Assembly: GCA_045598965.1 (NCBI GenBank)
Contig: JAZRVH010000007.1
Coordinates: 62,001-126,000, forward strand
From: RGIG426 sp045598965
GTDB lineage: Bacteria > Bacillota > Clostridia > Oscillospirales > Acutalibacteraceae
Length of the DNA stretch: 64,000 bases
Direction of reading: 5' to 3'
Shown here: one piece after another, positions 42,807-50,638 of the stretch
Layout of the letters: each line of letters begins with the position of its first letter
Position numbering within the stretch: position 1 is the first letter of the stretch
Position numbers and translations under genes: made by a program
The notes under the pieces: generated by a model
The model's database searches: none
What the model saw: the letters and a program-made list of their open reading frames with translations, nothing else
What the model was told of the DNA's origin: nothing

Positions 42807-45794
42807 ATGAGCAACAAAATCGAGTTTGAGCGATGGTTGGAAACGCAAAAGCAAATAAAAATGTTAAAGCGTCGGCGTATTATGTCGACGCTAAACGGGC
42901 TTGAGAAGAAAAGTGCTTTGTTTGAAGTGGACGACGTGATGGGTTTGAATGCGTTTCCGCCGTCTCCGGAGCTTTCGTTTTATCGGGAATATCTTGAGTG
43001 GAAAGCGTTTTGGGCAAAGCCGAAAACAACACCGACGTATTCTGCATCCAATCCGTTGCCGGATTTTGCGACCTTGTCTACGGTGAACACGCCAAAAGCC
43101 GCACCTGCTCCCGAAAAGGCGGCACCTGCTCCTGCGAAAGCCGCACCTGTTTTTGCAAAGATAGCACCTGCTCCTACGAAAGCCGCACCTGCTCCTGCAA
43201 AAGCCGCACCGACGCTGACGGATGAGGTGAGACTGGCGTCGAATTCCATTGTGGAGCAGTTGTCCGTTGCGTTGCCGCTGAACGGCGTTGACTCTCATAA
43301 GGAGATTGGCAAGCGTGGACTGCTTCTTTTAGGGAAACGGTTTGCGGAGGTGTTGCCCTCTGTAGGAGAAAAAGTAACCGCCGAAAAAAGCGTATTCTTG
43401 GCTAAGCCGGCAAAGTTGGTTTTTGACTTGGTGTCCGGATATTATGCGGACATTGCCAACGATCGTTGCTATCTTCCCATGGTGTCGTATGTGGAGCATA
43501 GCACCGCTACCAAAAAAGTGAAAAAACCCCGTCGGGACGAGGCGTTTTATTATACCGCCGATCCCTTTCGCCAGTTTACGACGGCCTCGGATTTTTGCGG
43601 CGATAGCGGCGAAGATGCCGCTATTATGACCTCAATTCACGACACGCTGGCGAAAGAGAAAAACCGTTCGGGTGACGGGGATATTTTGTGTTTAATCCCT
43701 GACCACTTGGGCGATTTTAAGGATGCGATAAAAGGACAAATCAAGTCTGCCGGCGGCGGGATTGTGCAAATTCCCCGCAGTATTGCGGCGGCATACGCCT
43801 ACGTCGACACCCATAACCCGACGAAGGATGTGACGTTTTGGTGTTATGACTATGAATCGGGGGAGCCGTGCAAAACCGAAATACATATACACTGGGACAA
43901 AGAAAACAAAACATACACCTATATGCGTATGGCACGTCGTCGAGTGAAAAATCCCCCGAAAATCGGATGCGACGAGTATTTGCGACAGTTCGAACAGCGT
44001 CACAGCGTAACCATTCCGGAATCTGTCCGAAAGACGTTGGTGTCCACCAAAGACATTCTTCGTGTTTTAGTGGAGAAGAACTCCATTCTTTTCGAAACAA
44101 AAAAAGGCTACAATAGCGTGGATTATGACGAAAAACTGGCATGTGAATTTTCGAGTGCCGTTTGTCATTTTGCTGAATCCGAAGTTAGCAAGAACGACGT
44201 CTGCTGTGTGTTGACGGAATTTCCCTCTGACAATCCCGTTGCCTATTCGTTTGACAAGCTTATGGCGGGATGCAAGGGAATTGTGAAACGGATTGCCGAA
44301 AAGGGAGTCATTTGGAGAGAATATCTCCCCGAGTTGAGCTTGGAGGTTATCCATAACCGGCGGTTCAATACGATTCAATTGGTGAAAAAAGGCGATTACC
44401 AAAACATCTCGTTGGATACTATGGACGAGGAAATTGAAATTGAGCTGAATAACGGTCGTTTTTCACTGCCTTTCGGAAAAGAGGCGGTGTATTTGCCGCT
44501 TACCCGTGAGGAATTCGGTGAAACCGAACGGGATAAAATGGCAAAGTTCTGCGGGCCGGAATTAGAAAACGGCTATGGTTCTGTGGAAGTAGACCTGCGT
44601 TTGACGTATCGTTTTGGCGACCCCGATTCCTATAAACTCTATGCCAAATCACAGGAGAACGAATGGGAAATTCAAAGTGAATGGTGCGAGCAGAGCGAGG
44701 TTGTTGTGAACGAAGTGGTTTGGCCGAAATACGACAACGACCCGCAAGTAGAAGATAAAGCACTCAACCATATGGAGTGGTTTACTAAAGTGTTGAGTAG
44801 CCGTCTAGAAAACATAAATGATATGGATGACATGGACTATATAGACGACATAGACGACTATTTTGACGACTTTGAATTAGGAGAAGAGCATCGGGGTGAT
44901 TATGCAGAGAGTAACCTTTTTTATTTCGGAAGTTCAAACTATAAAAATAGGTTTATTGCCCGCTTCTTTAAGATGATTACCGACGCATCCAATTATCATA
45001 ATAACAATCAGTGCAGAGACATATTTAACAAGATATATAACGGAATTATTTATAAAACCTTCTTTGAGTTCATTTATTTGGGCGATGAATCAAAACTTGC
45101 CGGGTTGGCAGGCGATAATAAAAGCCTCCACCATGCGTTGAAGGTGTCTGTTTATGAGTACATGAGTATGTTGGGCGTTCTCTACACGTTTTCCAATAAG
45201 GATGTTCCCGAATTGATTGATGTATTTAGTAAAGAAAAAAGTTCCGAGTATATTATCAACGCTTCCCGTTGTATAACAGAGGATACCTATGGCGTATTTC
45301 CTCTTGTGGCGGAAAAATTAAAAAAGAGTTGTAAGGTGAAAGAGCTTCGTAATATTTCCTCTGTGTGTTGGTTGAATTCTTCCTGGATTTTTAGCTTGTA
45401 CCGAGAGTCTCCGGAAGCGATTAAAAATATAATAAATACTATTACTGAATATCTTACAAAAAAGGCAAAAGAAGAGGTTGTCAGTAAGACGTTGAAAGTG
45501 CGTGATGTGATGGAGGTGGCGTTGGCCATTTGCCGTTTAAGAGAGGTAGACGAAACCATTCTTAACCCTAATGATAAACAAGTAAAAGATTTGGTCGCTG
45601 CCGTAAAAGAAATTGACAGAGTGGTTTACGAGGATGAGTATTATTTACGTAAACCTTTCGAATCTCGTGTGCGATTTAACAGAAACGAAAAGGTGAACGA
45701 CGGGCTTGCCAATGTGTCGGATACTTGCTATTTGCTCATTACACAGTTGACCGGCTCTAAGAAATTGGATTTGCTTGGATTTACCGACGATTGA
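42807..45794 (+). CDS. Degenerate Hsp70/actin-like protein with Ala-Pro repeats
   Basis: A 995-residue protein. Residues ~96-135 are tandem 7-residue KAAPAPx repeats, a flexible linker. Residues ~290-500 resemble a diverged Hsp70/actin ATPase: DILCLIPDHLGDFKDAIKGQ, then IPRSIAAAYAYVDT (compare INEPTAAALAYG of DnaK) and VTFWCYDYESGEPCKTEI. The canonical phosphate loops are poorly kept, so ATP binding is uncertain. Residues ~670-690 are an acidic stretch built of Asp-Asp-Met/Ile units. The C-terminus is helical and unknown. It closes operon 1. Confidence 0.5.
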   Translation: MSNKIEFERWLETQKQIKMLKRRRIMSTLNGLEKKSALFEVDDVMGLNAFPPSPELSFYREYLEWKAFWAKPKTTPTYSASNPLPDFATLSTVNTPKAAPAPEKAAPAPAKAAPVFAKIAPAPTKAAPAPAKAAPTLTDEVRLASNSIVEQLSVALPLNGVDSHKEIGKRGLLLLGKRFAEVLPSVGEKVTAEKSVFLAKPAKLVFDLVSGYYADIANDRCYLPMVSYVEHSTATKKVKKPRRDEAFYYTADPFRQFTTASDFCGDSGEDAAIMTSIHDTLAKEKNRSGDGDILCLIPDHLGDFKDAIKGQIKSAGGGIVQIPRSIAAAYAYVDTHNPTKDVTFWCYDYESGEPCKTEIHIHWDKENKTYTYMRMARRRVKNPPKIGCDEYLRQFEQRHSVTIPESVRKTLVSTKDILRVLVEKNSILFETKKGYNSVDYDEKLACEFSSAVCHFAESEVSKNDVCCVLTEFPSDNPVAYSFDKLMAGCKGIVKRIAEKGVIWREYLPELSLEVIHNRRFNTIQLVKKGDYQNISLDTMDEEIEIELNNGRFSLPFGKEAVYLPLTREEFGETERDKMAKFCGPELENGYGSVEVDLRLTYRFGDPDSYKLYAKSQENEWEIQSEWCEQSEVVVNEVVWPKYDNDPQVEDKALNHMEWFTKVLSSRLENINDMDDMDYIDDIDDYFDDFELGEEHRGDYAESNLFYFGSSNYKNRFIARFFKMITDASNYHNNNQCRDIFNKIYNGIIYKTFFEFIYLGDESKLAGLAGDNKSLHHALKVSVYEYMSMLGVLYTFSNKDVPELIDVFSKEKSSEYIINASRCITEDTYGVFPLVAEKLKKSCKVKELRNISSVCWLNSSWIFSLYRESPEAIKNIINTITEYLTKKAKEEVVSKTLKVRDVMEVALAICRLREVDETILNPNDKQVKDLVAAVKEIDRVVYEDEYYLRKPFESRVRFNRNEKVNDGLANVSDTCYLLITQLTGSKKLDLLGFTDD
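43086..43211 (+). repeat. Tandem 21 bp repeats encoding KAAPAPx
   Basis: About six diverged copies of a 21 bp unit (AAAGCCGCACCTGCTCCTGC-like) encode an Ala/Pro-rich linker. Repeats of this kind are prone to copy-number change. Confidence 0.8.
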
Positions 45795-45814
45795 CAACTT
45801 CATAGCACTAAGAG

Positions 45815-45851
45815 GACGGGCATACCGAATTTCGGTATGCCCGTCTTTTTT
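45815..45851 (+). terminator. Terminator of island operon 1
   Basis: GACGGGCATACCG (45815-45827), loop AATTT, CGGTATGCCCGTC (45833-45845), then six T. Confidence 0.93.
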
Positions 45852-45873
45852 GATATTTGAAAAAATGAAAAAA

Positions 45874-45916
45874 TTTTCGAAAAACTGTTAAGTTTCCAAA
45901 AATTTGTTCCTATATG
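45874..45916 (+). promoter_or_regulatory. Island promoter 2 (shared element)
   Basis: TTTTCGAAAA (45874-45883), TTAAGT (45888-45893), 17 bp, TATATG (45911-45916), then AGAGTAG. Same order, same -35 and -10 hexamers and same spacer length as promoter 1. Confidence 0.75.
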
Positions 45917-45947
45917 AGAGTAGAAAATCATACAAGGAGGATTTGAA

Positions 45948-46475
45948 ATGAACGCTGTCACTACTTACGAGAAACTGGAAAAACGCTATGGAGAAAACAA
46001 CTATAACCGAAAAAGCATCACCGGGGCGACCGTTGGTTGTAGCCGGTGCGTAGGGTACTGTATGTACAAAGGGCATCAAGGGTATTTGACTGCCGAGCTT
46101 CGAAAAGAACACGATTGCCTCGGTAAAGGCTGTTACCATTACATAGAAAAGCCTCGTCGTGAAAAGGTGTCTCTATCGAGTAAAGCGGCGGATCCCTTTG
46201 CTGATGTGAAAAATGCAATGGTCGCCATGGGCAACAGCATTTATTCGATGGCGTGCGAGCTATCGAATGCGTATGAAGGAATCCTTTTTACCAAAGCGGA
46301 TGTCTCGGAATTTGGAAAATGCGAGCTTTCGTATGTGACCATTTCTAACGATTATCCCCTTGAGCAAATGGCGTTGGCCATTGAGGAAAAGACCGGTTAC
46401 ACCGTGAGAATGAAAAATTTAAACTACACATTTGACCGTGTGGTGGAGATGATTATGAATCGTGTGCCTGCGTGA
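45948..46475 (+). CDS. Unknown protein with N-terminal Cys cluster, first gene of island operon 2
   Basis: A 175-residue protein. Residues 31-63 hold a cysteine-rich segment with C-x2-C-x3-C early (VGCSRCVGYCMYKGHQ) and HDCLGKGCYHY later, a likely zinc or metal site. The rest is alpha/beta with the end of the chain resembling a small regulatory domain (DYPLEQMALAIEEKTGYTVR). I do not recognise a family. AAGGAGG lies 5-6 bases before the ATG. Confidence 0.65.
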   Translation: MNAVTTYEKLEKRYGENNYNRKSITGATVGCSRCVGYCMYKGHQGYLTAELRKEHDCLGKGCYHYIEKPRREKVSLSSKAADPFADVKNAMVAMGNSIYSMACELSNAYEGILFTKADVSEFGKCELSYVTISNDYPLEQMALAIEEKTGYTVRMKNLNYTFDRVVEMIMNRVPA

Positions 46476-46489
46476 AAGGAGCGTATGTG

Positions 46490-47524
46490 ATGAACGTATA
46501 CGATGAATTGCAACAGATGACCGATACGCTTAAAAGGATGAAACAACGCCCGTTAAAGTCCTTGCATGGATATGTGATGAAATACAAAGGGAAAAGTTGT
46601 CGGGTTTTGAAAGACGAAAGGAAAGGAACCGTGCGGACGCTTCTTTTGCAAAGTCTTGACGGCCGTGATGAGCACAGGTTGTCTCTTACAGAAGAAAAAA
46701 TACAAAGCCTCCGCTCCTCGATGAAACCGGAAGTGGCCGCACGCTATTTTGGTGAATCAGCAGCCAAAGAGGAAATTGCCTCGTTGGAAAAGGCTATATG
46801 CGAAAAAGAACAGTTTGCAAAAACCCGTCAGGAATTTGTGGACTACTTGAAAAGCCTTAACGTGACCCATTTTGTCCACTTTACACCGATGAAAAATTTA
46901 CCGAGCATTGCTTCGTTTGGTTTGGTTCCGGTCGGTATGCAAGAGCGTTACGGCATTACGTCGATAAGAACCGACAGCAAACGTATGGATGGTACGCAAC
47001 ACAATAATTTGTCTATCACGTTCCCCAATTATTCTATGTTTTTCGCTAAAAGAAGCGAGATGGGGATTCCTTTTGTTGTTTTGAAATTGGATATTGAGTT
47101 ATTGCTGGATAGCGAAATTTCCGGAAACATCGTGTTTTGCAATCACAATGCGGCGGCAACCGGCGTTCGGGAGGGCAAGCAGCTGGAGGATTTACGGCAG
47201 ATGTTTTCGGCGAGATCCTACTATAAAAACCAAATCATCTCCCGTGATCAGCTGGATATCCCGGATGCGTTTACGACCGACCCGCAGGCAGAGGTGAAAA
47301 TTTTCGGAATCATTCCGCCGCAATACATTACGGATGTTCTGGTGGAGAGCGGCGATGTGATATCCTATGCATTTGTGAAAAAGACGCCTTTTGCGTCGCT
47401 TGTAAAAGAAAATAAGGAGTTTTTTTCATACAGAAAGGATTATTCCTTTTGGAAGGAGGGAAATCAAAGTGGCAACACGTCCGGTTTTCGTTTCTGCGGA
47501 TATCGTTCCGTTCTTTGTTCGTAA
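46490..47524 (+). CDS. DarT-like DNA ADP-ribosyltransferase toxin
   Basis: A 344-residue protein. From about residue 122 it has the DarT fold signature: THFVHFTPMKNLPSIASFGL (NAD-binding His and NLxxI), later NLSITFPNYSMFFAKR and, near residue 264, DPQAEVKIFG, corresponding to the catalytic QAE motif with Glu about 266. The first 115 residues are an extra N-terminal region. DarT enzymes attach ADP-ribose to thymidine (DarT2) or guanosine (DarT1) in DNA; the NADAR gene behind it suggests the DarT1/guanosine type. The ATG at 46490 follows AAAGGAG by 8 bases. Confidence 0.78.
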   Translation: MNVYDELQQMTDTLKRMKQRPLKSLHGYVMKYKGKSCRVLKDERKGTVRTLLLQSLDGRDEHRLSLTEEKIQSLRSSMKPEVAARYFGESAAKEEIASLEKAICEKEQFAKTRQEFVDYLKSLNVTHFVHFTPMKNLPSIASFGLVPVGMQERYGITSIRTDSKRMDGTQHNNLSITFPNYSMFFAKRSEMGIPFVVLKLDIELLLDSEISGNIVFCNHNAAATGVREGKQLEDLRQMFSARSYYKNQIISRDQLDIPDAFTTDPQAEVKIFGIIPPQYITDVLVESGDVISYAFVKKTPFASLVKENKEFFSYRKDYSFWKEGNQSGNTSGFRFCGYRSVLCS

Positions 47525-48146
47525 AGATACAAATTTTGAGTATTGCCCCGGATTTGCGGTGTCACAAAAACGTAAATCTATCGAAAATCTGCATCGGAGG
47601 TTTTTAGAACGTTATCCCGACAAGACAATTTTGGAAATATCCAGCAAGTCCGAAAACCCCATAGGAAGACAGTTGAGTGCTTTTTTTCTGCCTATCACGC
47701 TGAGAAACGGAGAAAAGACAACGGTGGAGTCGGCATTTCAATCGAGCAAGGTGTTTTTGAAAGGGGGACCGTATAAGGATTTACTCTATCAGCCGTCGTT
47801 GGTTGCCAAGCGAGACGAACGGCTGAGGTCAAGTGGCCCGATTGTCGGCTTTGATTACGATGGAACGGAGTTTTCGACAGAACCCAAACATTTCTTTTAT
47901 GCGTGGTTATATGCCAAGGCGTTGAGCGAAAACAAAGAGCTTGCCGAAAAGGTGATGGAATACGATGCGTTCACAGATATCGAATTTCACCCGCAAAAAT
48001 CCATCAACTGCCAGGCAATGGCGGCGGCAATTTATGTTTCGCTTAGGAAAAAAGGCTTGTTAGAGGAGGCGTTGCGTCAACCGAAAACGTTTGCCGCATA
48101 CGTTAGTACGTCGACACCGTCCGAAATGCAAATGACCTTATATTGA
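47469..48146 (+). CDS. NADAR family antitoxin (DarT1-associated type)
   Basis: A 225-residue protein with the pattern of DarT-associated NADAR proteins: SSKSENPIGRQLSAFFL, then VESAFQSSKVF, AKRDERLRSSG, YDAFTDIEFHPQKSINCQA and AAAIYVSLRKKGLLEEA. NADAR enzymes remove ADP-ribose from guanosine and thus counteract DarT1. The start is a GTG with AAGGAGGG 8 bases upstream. It overlaps the DarT gene by 56 bases in another frame, typical for toxin-antitoxin co-expression. Confidence 0.78.
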   Translation: MATRPVFVSADIVPFFVRKDTNFEYCPGFAVSQKRKSIENLHRRFLERYPDKTILEISSKSENPIGRQLSAFFLPITLRNGEKTTVESAFQSSKVFLKGGPYKDLLYQPSLVAKRDERLRSSGPIVGFDYDGTEFSTEPKHFFYAWLYAKALSENKELAEKVMEYDAFTDIEFHPQKSINCQAMAAAIYVSLRKKGLLEEALRQPKTFAAYVSTSTPSEMQMTLY

Positions 48147-48192
48147 CCGAAAAACAGACAAAAACACACGTAAGACAGAAAGGATGATGCCC

Positions 48193-49488
48193 ATGGGAAT
48201 GATTATAGGCTATGAGAAAGAAAAGGAAATCATTCGGCAGCTGAGGGAGATGCTTCACAAAGCAGAGAACTATCGTGAGCATGGTATTCGTATTCCTCGT
48301 GGACTGTTGCTTGCCGGCAAACCCGGCGTAGGAAAAACGGTGCTGGCACGTTCGCTTGTGGATGAGGGGATTCATCTGGTTGAGCTTCGGGCGGCAACGT
48401 GCTGCAACAGTGAAGCGTCAGAGGCGGTTAAAGAGGTGTTTCGCCAGGCGAAAAGCCAAAAGCCGTCGGTGCTGCTGTTAGATGAGCTCGATAAGATTGC
48501 GGGCTGCAGTTCCTCTTTCTTTATGGAGGACAACGATAAAGTGATGAAAACGTTATTGCAGGAGCTGGATGCCCTCTCTGATGACGACGTGGTTTTGGTA
48601 GTGGCTACCTGCAATGATTTGAATATGATCGGCGATGCTCTGGTTCGTCCCGGAAGATTTGACAGAACACTGATACTGGAGACGCCGGATGAGGAAACCC
48701 GAAAATGTATTTTGAAAGCGTATTTTGAGCGGATTAAAATCCCCTGCACACTGGACTATGAGTATCTTGCTCGTATTACGTATGGGTATACCGGTGCCAA
48801 GCTGGAGTGTCTTGTCAACGAGGCGGGCATTCTCGGTATGGAAAAAGAGGAGCCCTCGGTGACCCAAGAGGATATTTACGCCGTTATTAACCGATTGGAT
48901 TTTCATTCGACAGAAAAGAATGTGGTTTCCGACAAGGAGCAATTACGCCGGATAGCCGTGCATGAGGCGGGACACGTGCTTTGTGCGTTGTATTTAACGC
49001 CCAACTGCCTTTTCGGAGCCAGCATACTTCCGCAAGGAGAAACGCAGGGGCACATCCGTTTCATACGTGAGGAAAACGTCTTGCAAAGCATGAGCGAAAT
49101 CGAGCGTGAGGCGACGGTTATTCTTGCCGGCCACGTGGCGGAACGTATTGAATTCGGCGAATATCTAACCGGTTCCAGCTCGGATATCGAAAAGGCAACC
49201 GCCCGTGTGCATTATCTTACCTCTCGGGAAGCGGCGTACGGTTACGATTATGTGACGGCACTTTTGTATAAAGGGCAATTCTCTCTTTCTTCGGACAGCG
49301 TGAAGTCCCGTGCCGCCGAAAAGGTAGCTGAGCGGATGGCGGCGATTGACAAGTATGCCGAGGGGATTCTCACAGAACATCGTGACGTGTTTACGGCGGT
49401 AGTGAACGCTTTGATGGAAAAGCAAATTCTCACTCGTGACGAATTGATGACGATTAAAGAGACGATGGAATCGAAATCGGCGGCTTGA
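48193..49488 (+). CDS. Soluble FtsH-like AAA+ zinc protease
   Basis: A 431-residue protein that begins directly with the AAA+ module: Walker A GKPGVGKT (about 41-48), Walker B VLLLDELDK and LVRPGRFDRT (Arg finger region). The peptidase M41 part follows, with HEAGH (about 257-261) and the third ligand region LTGSSSDIEKAT. The membrane anchor of FtsH is missing, so it should be cytosolic. It may degrade the toxin, antitoxin or a regulator of the system. Among several ATGs (48184, 48187, 48193) the one at 48193 is best spaced from AAAGG. Confidence 0.88.
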   Translation: MGMIIGYEKEKEIIRQLREMLHKAENYREHGIRIPRGLLLAGKPGVGKTVLARSLVDEGIHLVELRAATCCNSEASEAVKEVFRQAKSQKPSVLLLDELDKIAGCSSSFFMEDNDKVMKTLLQELDALSDDDVVLVVATCNDLNMIGDALVRPGRFDRTLILETPDEETRKCILKAYFERIKIPCTLDYEYLARITYGYTGAKLECLVNEAGILGMEKEEPSVTQEDIYAVINRLDFHSTEKNVVSDKEQLRRIAVHEAGHVLCALYLTPNCLFGASILPQGETQGHIRFIREENVLQSMSEIEREATVILAGHVAERIEFGEYLTGSSSDIEKATARVHYLTSREAAYGYDYVTALLYKGQFSLSSDSVKSRAAEKVAERMAAIDKYAEGILTEHRDVFTAVVNALMEKQILTRDELMTIKETMESKSAA

Positions 49489-49513
49489 CAGAATGTGTGA
49501 GAACGGATACAAT
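49485..49513 (+). promoter_or_regulatory. Promoter of the small EF-hand-like gene
   Basis: TTGACA (49485-49490), 17 bp, TACAAT (49508-49513). The -35 overlaps the stop codon of the FtsH-like gene. Confidence 0.8.
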
Positions 49514-49535
49514 ACAAAAGAAAAGGGGGTTGGGT

Positions 49536-49715
49536 ATGCGACCGCTGTTTGATTTTAACGGGGATGGAAAAATGGATATGCTGGAGTTTATGATTGCCTC
49601 GGGTGCTTTTGAGGAGGATGACCCCTTGAATCCGCTTGGCAATCCAAAAAAACGCTCTTCATCGGACATCCTCGGAGAGTCGGATGACCTCTTTGACGAC
49701 GAGGAAGAAGATTGA
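49536..49715 (+). CDS. Small acidic protein with EF-hand-like loop
   Basis: A 59-residue protein. Residues 5-18, LFDFNGDGKMDMLE in context, match a calcium-binding EF-hand/calcium-loop pattern (D-x-N-x-D-G-x-x-D-x-x-E). The tail is strongly acidic (DDLFDDEEED). AAGGGGG precedes the ATG. It has its own promoter and terminator and does not seem part of the island. The function is unknown. Confidence 0.75.
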   Translation: MRPLFDFNGDGKMDMLEFMIASGAFEEDDPLNPLGNPKKRSSSDILGESDDLFDDEEED

Positions 49716-49720
49716 ACTAA

Positions 49721-49754
49721 AAAAAGACGCTCTGTCAACACAGAGCGTCTTTTT
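49721..49754. terminator. Bidirectional terminator closing the island side
   Basis: AAAAAGACGCTCTGT (49721-49735), loop, ACAGAGCGTCTTTTT (49740-49754). It lies between convergent genes. Confidence 0.93.
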
Positions 49755-49768
49755 ACGTTTTCTTTGGT

Positions 49769-50308
49769 TTATCGCACAAAGCCTTGGGCGTCGGCAAGAG
49801 CGTCCACTTTCACCTTGCACTGTTCGATAAGTGCCTTGCCGAGAGCAATGGTGCGGGCATCCTCGCCCCTTCCGCAAAGGGAGGCAAAGGTTTCGGCGGC
49901 CTTGTTTTTAAGGATAACGCCGTCTTCCTGGCACAGATAGTAGAACGACAGACTGCCGTTTTGCTGTAATTGCTCATAAATGGCGGGTTCCGCTTGCTGT
50001 AACACGTCATAGAAACGACCGAATGCGGTGCGTGCCACAAGACCGTTGGGCAACAGACGTTGCACCTCAATATCGGTGGTGAACAACAGAAGAAGCCAAC
50101 GCTGTAAAAGCAGTGTTTCGTTTTCCGACGGATGTTCGTCGGCGGCTTCACGAGCGGCCTCCACCAAAGCCTCGCCCAAAGCACGGGCACGGTCTAAGTT
50201 GCCGTTTTCCTGTTGTTCTTTCAAAAGACGGGTCAGCTCGTCGGCGGCATCCTCCGGTTCGACGTATTCACCCACGATTTTCATATCGCTGTCATCTTGA
50301 ATTCGCAT
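49769..50308 (-). CDS. Conserved hypothetical helical protein
   Basis: A 179-residue soluble protein, acidic and mostly helical (EDAADELTRLLKEQQENGNL, ALGEALVEAAREAADEHPSE). No motif identifies it. AAGG precedes the ATG. The TSCPD gene lies 4 bp upstream on the same strand, so the two are co-transcribed. Confidence 0.75.
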   Translation of the reverse strand: MRIQDDSDMKIVGEYVEPEDAADELTRLLKEQQENGNLDRARALGEALVEAAREAADEHPSENETLLLQRWLLLLFTTDIEVQRLLPNGLVARTAFGRFYDVLQQAEPAIYEQLQQNGSLSFYYLCQEDGVILKNKAAETFASLCGRGEDARTIALGKALIEQCKVKVDALADAQGFVR

Positions 50309-50312
50309 ACAA

Positions 50313-50564
50313 TCAACCTTCTTTCAATGCGGCTTCAATGGCTTTTGCTAATTGGTCGGGACAGGAAGTGGGCTTCATACCACAACGAATTCCGAAAAGG
50401 CGATTCATAGCTTCTTCGGCGTTCATTCCTTCCACAAGATGGGCAATGCCTTGTAAATTTCCGTTGCAACCGCCCTCAAAGCGGACGTTGTGCAACACAC
50501 CGTTTTCTAAATCAAAGCTGACACTGCGGGAGCAGGTGCCTTGGTTTCTGCGGGTATAGGTCAT
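50313..50564 (-). CDS. TSCPD domain protein
   Basis: An 83-residue protein with the signature TSCPDQLAKAI near the C-terminus and conserved Cys in GTCSRSV, EGGCNGN and IRCGMKP. The TSCPD domain also occurs at the C-terminus of some vitamin B12-dependent ribonucleotide reductases; the stand-alone form has no established role. Confidence 0.9.
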   Translation of the reverse strand: MTYTRRNQGTCSRSVSFDLENGVLHNVRFEGGCNGNLQGIAHLVEGMNAEEAMNRLFGIRCGMKPTSCPDQLAKAIEAALKEG

Positions 50565-50638
50565 AGTGGTTCCTCATTTCTCTAACAACTCAGTGTACAC
50601 GATTTTGCACAAAAAATCAAGTCTTTTCGTGTTTTTGA

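Noticed and set aside
29408..49488. Interpretation of the island as a type III CRISPR remnant because of the CARF-like and HEPN-like proteins
   Set aside because: There are no Cas10, Cas7 or Cas5-like proteins and no array. The TerY-P, helicase and McrB-like content fits a different kind of system.
28737..49715. Prophage or integrative element carrying the island
   Set aside because: No integrase, phage structural gene, tRNA target or direct repeat was seen at the borders. Horizontal transfer remains possible, but the mobile vehicle is not visible.
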